64,000 nucleotides of DNA from Aurantimonas sp. HBX-1 (GTDB taxonomy: Bacteria; Pseudomonadota; Alphaproteobacteria; Rhizobiales; Rhizobiaceae). Below the pieces are notes generated by a model. That model had not been told where the DNA came from. It worked only from the letters and a program-made list of their open reading frames with translations, and ran no database searches. Positions 27,464-38,550 of the stretch are shown here, in pieces. The stretch lies in assembly GCF_021391535.1 (NCBI RefSeq), contig NZ_CP090066.1, positions 4,301,501 through 4,365,500 of the forward strand, written 5' to 3'. Numbering within the stretch: position 1 is the first letter of the stretch; every line of letters begins with the position of its first letter. A program made the position numbers and the translations under genes.

Positions 27464-28216
27464 TCAGCCGGTGACGAAGTAGTAGCCGGCGAGAAACAGG
27501 CCGACGGCGACGACGAAGCTGCGCACCACGACCTGCGGCACGCGCCGGGCCATCCAGACGCCGGCATAGCCGCCCAGCGCGACGCCGGGGATCATCGCCA
27601 GCGCCCCGATCCAGTAGACGACGCCGCCGGAGACGAAGACGACGATGGCGACGATGGCGATGACGTTCGCGAGCAGGTTCTTCAGCGCATTCAGACGGTG
27701 ATAGTCGCCGCTCTCCGTCAGTCCCAGCGTCGCCAGCATCATGATCCCCATGCCGGCGCCGAAGAAGCCGCCATAGATCGACGTGACGAACTGCACGATC
27801 GGGCCGGCGATGCGGCTGCGGGGCGCCGTCTCGTGGCGATCGCGCGACGGCGCGATCCAGGGACCCGCGGCGAACAATGCGGTGGCCGCGAGCAGCAGCC
27901 AGGGCACCAGCGCCGCAAATTCCTCGTTGTCGAGATAGAGCAGGAACAGCGCCCCGCCGAGCGAGCCGACGACCGACACCGCCGCCAGAATCAGCGCGCT
28001 GCGCCAGAACCGCCTGATGTCCGTCAGATAGGCGAGCGACGAGGTCATGTAGCCTGGAAGCTGCGCGATCGAGGAGGTGGCGTTGGCCACGATCGGGGGA
28101 ACGCCGATCAGGCTGAGCGCGCCGAAGGTGATGAAGGTGCCGCCGCCCGCCACGGCGTTGATCGCGCCCGACAGGAAGCCGGCCACGAACAGGAGGGCGA
28201 TGACGAGAAGGGACAT
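27464..28216 (-). CDS. TSUP (TauE/SafE, DUF81) family permease
   Basis: 250 residues, about eight membrane helices in two related halves. The family-defining GFLSGAINAVAGGGTFITFGAL occurs in the first half and GGFFGAGMGIMMLATLGL in the second. TSUP carriers move sulfite, sulfonates or organic anions; the substrate is unknown. ATG 28216 gives the standard N-terminus MSLLVIALLFVAGFLSG. Confidence 0.92.
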   Translation of the reverse strand: MSLLVIALLFVAGFLSGAINAVAGGGTFITFGALSLIGVPPIVANATSSIAQLPGYMTSSLAYLTDIRRFWRSALILAAVSVVGSLGGALFLLYLDNEEFAALVPWLLLAATALFAAGPWIAPSRDRHETAPRSRIAGPIVQFVTSIYGGFFGAGMGIMMLATLGLTESGDYHRLNALKNLLANVIAIVAIVVFVSGGVVYWIGALAMIPGVALGGYAGVWMARRVPQVVVRSFVVAVGLFLAGYYFVTG

Positions 28217-28495
28217 GGCAGGCTTTCGGAAATACGACGAAGACAGCCGTCCGCGAGGCGGTTGCACGGCAGCTGTCGGCGGGAGGCCCTGCGGCATCGC
28301 ACGATCGGCCGCGAAAGAGCAAGCGCCGGAATGCCGGAGACGGGACATTTGCGGCGGTTTCGCCGGGTGCCCTAGTGACAAACCGCCGGAAGCCGTGTAA
28401 GGGCCAGTCCGATTTCCTCAGAATAACTTGACCGTCACGGCGGCCATGTCGGGGTTAAGACGCCTTTCCGGCATGAAACGAATTGAGGCTATGCC

Positions 28496-28963
28496 ATGAA
28501 CATCATTTCCGAACTCGATGCGGCCGAAGCTGCGCGCATCAATGCCATCCGCCAGATCCCGGACTTCTCCGCCGGCGACACGCTGCGGGTGAACGTCCGC
28601 GTCACCGAAGGCACGCGCACGCGCGTGCAGGCCTATGAAGGCGTGTGCATCGCCCGCGCCGGCGCCGGCTTCCAGGAGAACTTCACCGTCCGCAAGATCT
28701 CCTATGGCGAGGGCGTCGAGCGCGTCTTCCCGGTCTATTCGCCGATGCTCGATTCGGTCGAGGTCGTGCGGCGCGGCAAGGTGCGGCGCGCCAAGCTCTA
28801 TTACCTGCGCGATCGTCGCGGCAAGTCGGCCCGTATCGTCGAGGCCTCCAATGCCCGCGCCCGCAAGCTGAACGACGACGCCCGCCAGGTCGCCGCGGAT
28901 GCGCGCGACAAGGCGAAGGCGGAGAAGGAAGCGGCAAAGACGGCGACCGCCGCCGCCGAATAA
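28496..28963 (+). CDS. rplS: 50S ribosomal protein L19
   Basis: 155 residues. MNIISELDAAEAARINAIRQIPDFSAGDTLRVNVRV and the RTRVQAYEGVCIARAGAG and KVRRAKLYYLRDRRGKSARI segments identify L19. A 30-residue Ala/Lys-rich C-terminal extension is typical of alphaproteobacteria. The leader contains GGCAT/ATGCC (28470-28474 and 28491-28495) flanking the ribosome-binding stretch, and a possible -35 TTGACC at 28428, so it seems to have its own promoter. Confidence 0.96.
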   Translation: MNIISELDAAEAARINAIRQIPDFSAGDTLRVNVRVTEGTRTRVQAYEGVCIARAGAGFQENFTVRKISYGEGVERVFPVYSPMLDSVEVVRRGKVRRAKLYYLRDRRGKSARIVEASNARARKLNDDARQVAADARDKAKAEKEAAKTATAAAE

Positions 28964-28989
28964 ATCCCGGCCCAGGTCGGAACGACGCG

Positions 28990-29014
28990 AAAGCGGCCCC
29001 TGCGGCCGCTTTTT
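28990..29014 (+). terminator. Rho-independent terminator after rplS
   Basis: AAGCGGCC (28991-28998) pairs with GGCCGCTT (29004-29011) around a five-base loop and is followed by TTT. A textbook intrinsic terminator 27 bases past the rplS stop. Confidence 0.85.
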
Positions 29015-29077
29015 GCGTTTGTGCGGAAAATTCGTCGGATACCAAGGGGCAGGCGGCAGGCCGCCGGCGCGGCCGCA

Positions 29078-29320
29078 TCAGTTGCCGTGATCGCCCTGCG
29101 CTGTCGTGGCACGCACCGTCGAGGACCAGCCCCAGCGGATGCCGGCCCAGAGGCGCTCATGCGCGAGGTAGGTGAAGAAGCCGAGGAGGCAGGAGGCGAG
29201 CGCGAGGCCCCCGCCGGCGGTGAGCGAACCGGTGAACAGGAAGCCGAGCACCGACATGGTGACGAGGCCGAGCGCTTGCCACGAGGCGGCTTTGGCGATG
29301 CTCCGGCTGCGTGTCTCCAT
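29078..29320 (-). CDS. DUF2061 small membrane protein
   Basis: 80 residues. RSIAKAASWQALGLVTMSVLGFLFTG begins the typical DUF2061 sequence, which continues with a second helix and the signature YLAHERLWAGIRWG. Two predicted membrane helices. Function unknown; the family is widespread and often next to cysteine-biosynthesis genes elsewhere, but not here. Confidence 0.85.
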   Translation of the reverse strand: METRSRSIAKAASWQALGLVTMSVLGFLFTGSLTAGGGLALASCLLGFFTYLAHERLWAGIRWGWSSTVRATTAQGDHGN

Positions 29321-29502
29321 GCTGCTTCCTGGCTCCTGGTCGGCCGAATCCGCCCGCCAGCCATGGCGGCCGGCGGCGAAACGCGGGTGAGATTCGAGAT
29401 GCGGAGCGAGGGAGCCTCTGGCTGTCCGTCGTCCGCGGGTGACCCCCGTCTTCTAGGCCAAAGCGGCCAAGGGAGGAATCCCGCGAATTTTCATGCACCG
29501 AG

Positions 29503-29534
29503 TCACGTTCGCAGAATTTCTTCGCAAAACGTGA
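29503..29534. promoter_or_regulatory. Inverted repeat upstream of the XRE regulator, candidate operator
   Basis: TCACGTT (29503-29509) faces AACGTGA (29528-29534) with an 18-base AT-rich interior (CGCAGAATTTCTTCGCAA). It ends 13 bases before the regulator's ATG, in one of the most AT-rich patches of the area. The position fits an autoregulatory site over the promoter or leader. Confidence 0.45.
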
Positions 29535-29547
29535 TAATCGTCATCAG

Positions 29548-30393
29548 ATGGACAAGAGAGACCGATCCCGGCTGTTCCGCGAACGGCTCGCCGCCGCCAT
29601 GGCCGCGCGCGGCCTTTCCAAGAGCGCGCTGGCGCGCGCCACCCAGGCCGACCGCTCGACCGTCTCGCTGATCCTCTCCTCCGACGACGGACGCCTGCCG
29701 AACGCCCAGTTCGCCGCCGAGGCGGCCTTCGCGCTCGGCGTCTCCTGCGACTGGCTGCTCGGCCTGACCGACCGGCGCGAGCGCGGCGCCGACATGCTCG
29801 AGGCGGCAATGCGTATCGAGGAGGCGGCGCGCGCGCCGTCCGACGAGTCGATGTATCGCTGGCACGAGGAAGCGCGCGGCTACAAGATCCGGCACGTGCC
29901 GGCGACGCTGCCGGACATGCTGAAGTCGGAAGACGTGCTGCGCTTTGAGTATGGCGACTTTCTCGGCCGCACCACCGACCAGGCGATCGCCGACATGCGG
30001 CAGCGCCTCGCCTATCTGCAGGCGCCGGACACCGACTACGAGATCGCCATGCCGATCGACGCGCTCGAGGGCTTCGCCGCGGGCGAGGGCTACTGGCGCG
30101 GTCTGCCGGCCGCGGAGCGGCGGGCGCAGCTGGAGCGGATGCGGCGCCTGAGCGAGGAGCTCTATCCCTCGCTCAGGCTCTATCTGTTCGACCGCAAGAA
30201 GGTGTTCTCGGCCCCGGTGACGATCTTCGGGCCGCTGCAGGCCGCGGTCTATGTCGGCCGCTTCTACATGGCCTTTCGCGAGCGGCGCCAGGTACTGGAA
30301 TTGACCCGTCACTTCGACGGGCTGGTGCGCGAGGCCGATTTCGAGGCCAAGCACACGCCGCGCTTCATCGAGGGCCTGGCGGTGCCGGACTGA
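29548..30393 (+). CDS. XRE-family transcriptional regulator with a large C-terminal domain
   Basis: 281 residues. N-terminal helix-turn-helix: FRERLAAAMAARGLSKSALARATQADRSTVSLILS (about residues 10-44), continuing to GVSCDWLLGLTDRR. The remaining 210 or so residues are a conserved helical domain (DMLKSEDVLRFEYG, MRRLSEELYPSLRLYLFDRKKV, YVGRFYMAFRERRQVLEL) seen in Hyphomicrobiales XRE proteins and of unknown ligand. Divergent from the DUF2061 gene. The inverted repeat just upstream suggests autoregulation. Confidence 0.9.
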   Translation: MDKRDRSRLFRERLAAAMAARGLSKSALARATQADRSTVSLILSSDDGRLPNAQFAAEAAFALGVSCDWLLGLTDRRERGADMLEAAMRIEEAARAPSDESMYRWHEEARGYKIRHVPATLPDMLKSEDVLRFEYGDFLGRTTDQAIADMRQRLAYLQAPDTDYEIAMPIDALEGFAAGEGYWRGLPAAERRAQLERMRRLSEELYPSLRLYLFDRKKVFSAPVTIFGPLQAAVYVGRFYMAFRERRQVLELTRHFDGLVREADFEAKHTPRFIEGLAVPD

Positions 30394-30396
30394 CGC

Positions 30397-30885
30397 TCAG
30401 CCGGCCGGCATGGTCGGCGGCGCGAAGACGATGTACGGCGTCGTCGGCTCCTCGCCCGGCGGAACGGCGGCAGGCGCCGGCTCGCCGGGTTCGCCCAGCG
30501 AGCGGATGTAGAGATAGAGCGACCGCATGTCGGTCTCCGGCATCGCCTGCAGGTTGAAATACGGCATCGGCGGCAAGGTCTTCAGCGTCTTCAGGTGCTG
30601 GACGAAACCGGCCTCGTCCCGCTCGGCCGCGACCAGGCGGAGATTGGCGGCATAGGTCGTGCCCCAGGGGCCGCGAAAGCCGAGGGGGGCGCCGGTGAAG
30701 GCCGCTGCGGGGTCGAGCTTGCCGCCGGACTCCATGTAGCCGGCGGTGTGGCAGTCGTGACAGCCGCTGACGGTGGCGACGACGCGGCCCCGCTCCACGG
30801 AGGGGGCGGGATCGCCGGCGAAGGCCGGCAGGGCGGAAAGCGCGGCGGTCGCCGCGACGAGCATGGCAAGGGTGATGTGGCGCAT
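30397..30885 (-). CDS. Periplasmic c-type cytochrome
   Basis: 162 residues. Signal peptide MRHITLAMLVAATAALSALPAFAG, then one heme-c site CHDCH (SGCHDCHTAGY) and a likely axial Met in MPYFNLQAMPETDMRSL. It matches diheme-free, gluconate-dehydrogenase-type or stand-alone cytochromes of about 15 kDa. The Pro-rich C-terminus (APAAVPPGEEPTTPYIVFAPP) is an extension. Its maturation would need the ccm genes at 5.4-8.4 kb. Convergent with the XRE gene, with three bases between the stops. The electron partner is unknown. Confidence 0.88.
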   Translation of the reverse strand: MRHITLAMLVAATAALSALPAFAGDPAPSVERGRVVATVSGCHDCHTAGYMESGGKLDPAAAFTGAPLGFRGPWGTTYAANLRLVAAERDEAGFVQHLKTLKTLPPMPYFNLQAMPETDMRSLYLYIRSLGEPGEPAPAAVPPGEEPTTPYIVFAPPTMPAG

Positions 30886-31027
30886 GGACGGTTCCTGTGA
30901 AGAACAGAAGAGCCCGCCGTTCCGACCCGTCATGGGGCGGTTCTCCGGCGACGGCATGGGCATGCGTATATCAGGCACGTTTCGGCGCGCGATTGTCTGG
31001 CGTCACAGCTGTTGCTATGTTCGGACC

Positions 31028-31156
31028 ATGTTCCGGATCGCCAAGCCGCGGGCGCGGCCGCATTTACCGACGAGCGAGGGCTTTGCCAAGCTCTCCGATC
31101 GCGCGCGCCTGCCGGGCCGGTTCTTCTACCGCCTGGTCGTCGCCGGCGGCCATTAG
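31028..31156 (+). CDS. Possible small protein of 42 residues
   Basis: MFRIAKPRARPHLPTSEGFAK and a basic, aromatic C-terminus ending RLVVAGGH. Most codons end in G or C, as in neighbouring genes, which favours coding. No good ribosome-binding site is visible and I recognise no family. It lies alone upstream of leuC, between the cytochrome and leuC promoters. Confidence 0.35.
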   Translation: MFRIAKPRARPHLPTSEGFAKLSDRARLPGRFFYRLVVAGGH

Positions 31157-31260
31157 CCGGCCGCCAGTCGTCGTGACAGACGGCTCCGAAAGCCCGCTTC
31201 ATCGCCATCCGAACAGTTGCGCTCGGCCCGGGGACCTGCCCGCCGACAAGGACGACCACC

Positions 31261-32676
<1,416 letters not shown>

Positions 32677-32697
32677 GGCTTTCGCGCGACCGGAAGC

Positions 32698-32735
32698 AAA
32701 AAAACCCGCGCCGGCAGGACCGACGCGGGGTTTTT
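32698..32735. terminator. Bidirectional terminator between leuC and the small acidic gene
   Basis: AAAAAAACCCGCG (ending 32710) faces CGCGGGGTTTTT (32724-32735), with CCGGCAGGACCGA between. The plus strand gives a stem with a five-T run and the minus strand gives a stem with a seven-T run, so it can end transcription of the convergent genes on both sides. Confidence 0.85.
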
Positions 32736-32756
32736 CGATGAATGGACCGACGTCCC

Positions 32757-32969
32757 TCAGTAGTTGCGCCAGTCCTCGTCCTTGGCTTCCTCTTCTTCCG
32801 CTTCCTGCACGTCGAGCGGAATGTCGCGGCCGATCAGGCTCTCGTCATCCTTGCGCCCATGGAAGGCGTTGTCGGTACGCTCGATGGCGTTGTCGAGGAC
32901 GCCGTCGTCGTCGGTCTCTGCGTCCCGTGGCGGTGGCTTGCCCTCGGGCTTCGGATCCGGGTCTGGCAT
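32757..32969 (-). CDS. Small acidic protein of unknown function
   Basis: 70 residues, strongly acidic and hydrophilic: MPDPDPKPEGKPPPRDAETD, then DNAIERTDNAFHGRKDDES and EAEEEEAKDEDWRNY at the end. It has no membrane segment or recognised domain and is probably disordered. ATG 32969 has GAGG-like bases just upstream. A bidirectional terminator after it supports an independent gene. I do not recognise it. Confidence 0.65.
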   Translation of the reverse strand: MPDPDPKPEGKPPPRDAETDDDGVLDNAIERTDNAFHGRKDDESLIGRDIPLDVQEAEEEEAKDEDWRNY

Positions 32970-33025
32970 GGTCGAACTCCTCATCTCGTTCGCAGAAGAA
33001 CCCGCATCGCGTCCGGCCGTTCCCT

Positions 33026-34855
<1,830 letters not shown>

Positions 34856-34995
34856 GGTCTCTCCCTGCGCTCTGCGCCGTGGAGATCCAGTCCCGCCGTG
34901 GGTGATCGAAAAGGGCCGCGTGCCGACAGGCCGCCTCGTGGGGCGGCAGGCCGACAGGTCTTCAGATGACGAGGCTGCTCATCGTGCGCGGCTTT

Positions 34996-35101
34996 TCCCA
35001 TCCCTACGCCAGTATGAACTGGATCAGGTTCACAGGGTCGCCGCGCGCTTCGCCTCTAGGCGGCCGTCAGCCTCTCAGTTCCTTGCCGGAACTCCCCTTG
35101 G
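34996..35101 (-). promoter_or_regulatory. TPP (THI-box) riboswitch upstream of thiC
   Basis: On the minus strand, GGGGAG, a small GTTCC/GGAAC stem, CTGAGA, then ACCCTGTGAACCTGATCCAG and TACTGGCGTAGGGA reproduce the conserved TPP-aptamer core in order. About 140 bases of expression platform separate it from the thiC ATG. The platform has a GCCGCC/GGCGGC stem (34930-34935 with 34942-34947) and a possible long stem between GCCGCG near 34985-34990 and CGCGGC near 34915-34920 that runs into CCTTTT, suggesting transcription attenuation. Confidence 0.92.
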
Positions 35102-35352
35102 ATGGCGCGACGGTAGCAGCGGCAGGCCGGCTGTCAAGCGTCGACGGGCGTCGCGGAAGCGCACGGGCTCGCGCGCCGCGGACCGGAGCCATGGCGATGG
35201 GCCTATCTGGCAGAGATGGTGAATGGCCGCTTCAGCGGCGTGACAGGCGGGAAAGCCGCAGCTCACCCAACCCCCTCAGTATCGACGGACCGCCCTGCGG
35301 GCGCCGTCTCCCCGACTGCCGATGGCAGCCCCCCGGGGCGTGAGCCGGAGGC

Positions 35353-35742
35353 TCAGAGTACGTCCAGGCTGACGCTGGCGGTTCCGGAGCTGATCATGCC
35401 GATGCGCGAGGCGGCGCCCTGCGACAGGTCGATGATCCGCTTGCCATGGAACGGGCCGCGATCGTTGATGCGCACGACGACAGACTTGCCGTTGCGGCGG
35501 TTGGTCACCTTCACCTTGGTGCCGAAGGGCAGGGTGCGGTGGGCGGCGGTCATGGAATTCATGTTGAAGCGTTCGCCGTTGGCGGTGGTGCGTCCGTGGA
35601 ACCGCTTGCCGTAGTAGGATGCGGCGCCCGATGCCACGTGGCGTGGCTGCGCGACGACCTCGTCCGTCCCGCCTGCGTAGCCGCCGGCGAGCGTGCCGGC
35701 GAAGAGGGCTGCGGTCAGGGCGGTTCTCAGAAGAAGCTTCAT
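35353..35742 (-). CDS. RlpA-like septal/lytic-transglycosylase-family lipoprotein-less protein
   Basis: 129 residues. Signal peptide (LLRTALTAALFAGTLAGGYAG), then a double-psi beta-barrel: SGAASYYGKRFHGRTTANGERF and MTAAHRTLPFGTKVKVTN, with the catalytic-type Asp in VVRINDRGPFHGKRIIDLS. This matches the RlpA core. No lipobox cysteine and no SPOR domain are seen, so it is a minimal, probably soluble periplasmic form. RlpA proteins trim naked glycan strands at the septum; activity here is inferred. Confidence 0.88.
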   Translation of the reverse strand: MKLLLRTALTAALFAGTLAGGYAGGTDEVVAQPRHVASGAASYYGKRFHGRTTANGERFNMNSMTAAHRTLPFGTKVKVTNRRNGKSVVVRINDRGPFHGKRIIDLSQGAASRIGMISSGTASVSLDVL

Positions 35743-35981
35743 GCGACTTTTTTCCAGCGATCATTTCGATGGCGTCTCTCTCGGCAACTCCTGTGACGAA
35801 AACTTGAAGGGAATAGGGTCATTCCAAGATCGTGGAACTTTTCGCGGGTTTGGCGCAAGACAGTGACCTGCCGGAGAATATTTGTCCCGACGCTGGCGCA
35901 ATCGCGTCAAAACCGTCGCATTCGCGCCATGGTTCGCGGACTGGAAAGGGCGCGGCAGTTAACCCGGGTGGCCATGCCGGA

Positions 35982-37442
35982 TCAGAGGGCCAGCGGCGGC
36001 GTCCGGCCGCCGCGCTCGAGTTCCCACTCCGCCTGCAGCGCTTCTTCCTCGAACGACAGCACCAGGTAATTGCGCTCCGCCACGTAGGTCCAACGCTGTC
36101 CGGGCAGCGGATGCAGCCGGATCGGCTGGCCGGGCAGCGGCGATTGCCCGAACCGCGCCAAAAAGCCGAGCAGCATCGGATAGGACCGCGACGGCGCCGG
36201 ATGGGAGATGCCGGAGGCCACCAGCTGATGCAGCTGCGACCCGTCGGTAAGCCGCATCTCGCCGCGGGTCGCCAGGTGGATTTCGCCGGAGACGAGGGTG
36301 AGCGGTTGGTCGGCCGCCTCCTGCCGGGCGGCGAGAAGCGAGAGGAAGCGGATCCATTCGTCGCGGTGCACCCGGCTCTGCCACTGGTCGCGCATGTCGT
36401 CCTCGTACTTGTTGCGCACCGGCAGCATGTCCGCCACCGCCTCGACCCAGCTGAGGCGCGGGCCGAGCGCCGGCACGCTGGACATCATCAGGACGCGGTT
36501 GCGCGCCGGAGTCGCGGCCAGCGCCGACTCGAGGAAGGACCAGCCGGCCGACCCCATGACCTGGTCGGGCCGCCGTTCGCTGCGAAGATCCGGCGCTAGG
36601 ATGGTCAGGCCCGGAAAGCCGATGGCGAGGCCGAGCGTCGCGCCGCTGCGGTCCGGGACGGTCGCGGGCAGGGCCGCGTCGCTCCCGGCGACCTGGAAGA
36701 GCAGGAACATGTCGCGGGCCGCCGCGAACAGGCCCCGGCCGACCGGGCTGTCGAGCAGCGCCCCCGGATGGCTGCCCCAGCCGTCGATGATGTCGTGGTC
36801 GTCCCACATCATCACCGAGGGAACTTCCGCGGCGACGGTCCGCATCGCGGTGCGGCCGAAATTGCCGAGATAGCGCTCGAAGTAGAAGCGCCGCACGGCT
36901 GCGTCGGCTTCCGGCTCGAAGCCGATGTCGCCGCGGGCGTCGCGCGGCGCCGCCGCCCAGCGTTCGACGCTCGGATGGGCAAGAAGGACGTCGTCGGCAT
37001 AGAGCTGGTCGCCACCCTGCAGCATCAGCGCGAAGGGCGTGCGGCGATGCTCGGCGGCGAGGCGCTCCCACATCGCGTCGCGCTCGGTGTCGAGGCGGTC
37101 GAGATCGCCGGTCTCCTGGCCATTGCAGGAGACATAGACGATGCGCCGGTCGCTCGCGGCGGGCGAGGCGACGGTGAAACGCTCGCCGCCCAGCCGGTAG
37201 GCGGAATCGCGGTCGGCCGGCAGCGAGAAATCGTAGCGCCACACCGTCCGGCCGAAACACGTCGCCAGCACGATCGGTCGGGCCGGGTCGCCCGAATCAG
37301 GCAGAAGCTCGGGGGCGCCGATGCCGTCGGGCAGCACCAGCAGGGCGGCCAGGTCATGCCGTTCGCCGTCGCCCCCGCGGGCATAGAGGATCGGCCCGGC
37401 GATGGCGGCGGTCGCGGTGCCGGTGGAGTGGTCGCCGATCAT
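35982..37442 (-). CDS. PhoD-like metallophosphatase
   Basis: 486 residues. Metal-site motifs typical of PhoD-like enzymes occur in order: IVYVSCNGQE, LMLQGGDQLYADD, VMMWDDHDIIDGWGSHPG and LVSGEIHLATRGE. There is no clear signal peptide, so it may be cytosolic, unlike classic secreted PhoD. It would hydrolyse phosphate mono- or diesters; the substrate is unknown. ATG 37442 avoids an overlap of the open frame with the upstream hydrolase gene. Confidence 0.85.
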   Translation of the reverse strand: MIGDHSTGTATAAIAGPILYARGGDGERHDLAALLVLPDGIGAPELLPDSGDPARPIVLATCFGRTVWRYDFSLPADRDSAYRLGGERFTVASPAASDRRIVYVSCNGQETGDLDRLDTERDAMWERLAAEHRRTPFALMLQGGDQLYADDVLLAHPSVERWAAAPRDARGDIGFEPEADAAVRRFYFERYLGNFGRTAMRTVAAEVPSVMMWDDHDIIDGWGSHPGALLDSPVGRGLFAAARDMFLLFQVAGSDAALPATVPDRSGATLGLAIGFPGLTILAPDLRSERRPDQVMGSAGWSFLESALAATPARNRVLMMSSVPALGPRLSWVEAVADMLPVRNKYEDDMRDQWQSRVHRDEWIRFLSLLAARQEAADQPLTLVSGEIHLATRGEMRLTDGSQLHQLVASGISHPAPSRSYPMLLGFLARFGQSPLPGQPIRLHPLPGQRWTYVAERNYLVLSFEEEALQAEWELERGGRTPPLAL

Positions 37443-37503
37443 CGTGCGGCCTGCCTCGGCCGTCGCGGACAACGGTCCGGCATCCCGGGGAATGCCGAAG
37501 GAC

Positions 37504-38436
37504 CTAGGGGCGTGCGGTCGGGCTGACGACGCGGCCGCCGCGTTCGGCAAGCGTATTCGTGGAGGCGGACGATGCGGCGACCACCGCCTCGGCGGGAGTC
37601 TCCGGACGGCCGGCAGGCAGGGGTGCAGCCGTCGTCACGCCGGGCAGGGCAGCATTCGCGGCCGGCGCGGCGTCTGCCGCGGTCGCCGCGACGAGGTCCG
37701 GCGTGGCGGTGGTGGGTGCCGTGGACGCTTCGGCTGCCGGGCGCGCCGGCGTCGCGTACTTGCGGGCAAGGCCGTTCCACAGCGCCAGGAACGGGCTCGC
37801 TTCGGCCGGCTTGCGCACCGGCTTGAGGGCTGCCGCGACGGGTGCCGGCGTCGCCCCGCTCGCGCCCTGGCGCATGCCGTCGATCGCCCCCGAAGCGCCG
37901 GCTGCGGCGACTTCCGCCTGCGAGGCATGCTTGAAGTCCGGCCGATGGCGGCGCGAGACCTTCTCGTAGAACGCATTGCCGCCGGCGATCGCCGTGTAGT
38001 GCATGTTCCCGTAGGGAAACGACAGGCCGGCGGTGTGGAAGAAGCGCGCGTCGCGGACCGGCTCGTGGCGCTCGCCGGAGAGCACGCGGTAGGCGGTCTT
38101 CATGGCGAGATCCTTGCCGGCGCCCATCGTGCGGGTCATGACGCCCGGCGCGAACTGCTTGGGCTGCGCGACCACGGCGCAGACGTCGCTCGGATATTCC
38201 CCGGACTCCACGCGGTTCATCACCACCGTCCCGACCGCCATCATGCCGCTCTCGCTGGAGCGGTTGGATTCGAAATACATCGCCCGGGCGAGGCATTCCT
38301 GGCTGGGGCCGTAGCTGAGCGGCTTGACCGCCTCCTCGAGGTCCGCGCCCGTGCCGACGCAGCCGGCAAGGGCGAGCGGCGGCAACAGCACGATGGCGGA
38401 CAGCGACAGGCGGCGGGAGGGTCGGATCGTCTTCAT
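37504..38436 (-). CDS. SleB-type cell wall hydrolase, putative lipoprotein
   Basis: 310 residues. Lipobox LALAGC after a short hydrophobic N-terminus suggests a lipoprotein. The Hydrolase_2/SleB domain (about residues 45-165) has ECLARAMYFESNRSSESG with the catalytic Glu, VGTVVMNRVESGEYPSDVC and NAFYEKVSRRH. A long Ala/Pro/Thr-rich tail (about 180-310) looks disordered. It likely cuts peptidoglycan in the periplasm. Lies between sdhB and the phosphatase gene with no apparent functional link. Confidence 0.88.
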   Translation of the reverse strand: MKTIRPSRRLSLSAIVLLPPLALAGCVGTGADLEEAVKPLSYGPSQECLARAMYFESNRSSESGMMAVGTVVMNRVESGEYPSDVCAVVAQPKQFAPGVMTRTMGAGKDLAMKTAYRVLSGERHEPVRDARFFHTAGLSFPYGNMHYTAIAGGNAFYEKVSRRHRPDFKHASQAEVAAAGASGAIDGMRQGASGATPAPVAAALKPVRKPAEASPFLALWNGLARKYATPARPAAEASTAPTTATPDLVAATAADAAPAANAALPGVTTAAPLPAGRPETPAEAVVAASSASTNTLAERGGRVVSPTARP

Positions 38437-38550
38437 GACGCATCCGTGACCGCACAATGATGACCGCAAGCGGGCGGGTTGCGATCCGGGCGTGGCCGGC
38501 GGGCCGTTTACCCGCCCGGTGTGGCCTCGCTGCGTCAGTCGCCGCGCCGG

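Noticed and set aside
34922..34958. Direct repeats GCCGACAGG considered as an attachment site or mobile-element footprint
   Set aside because: They flank only a short stem within the thiC leader; no integrase or element is nearby.
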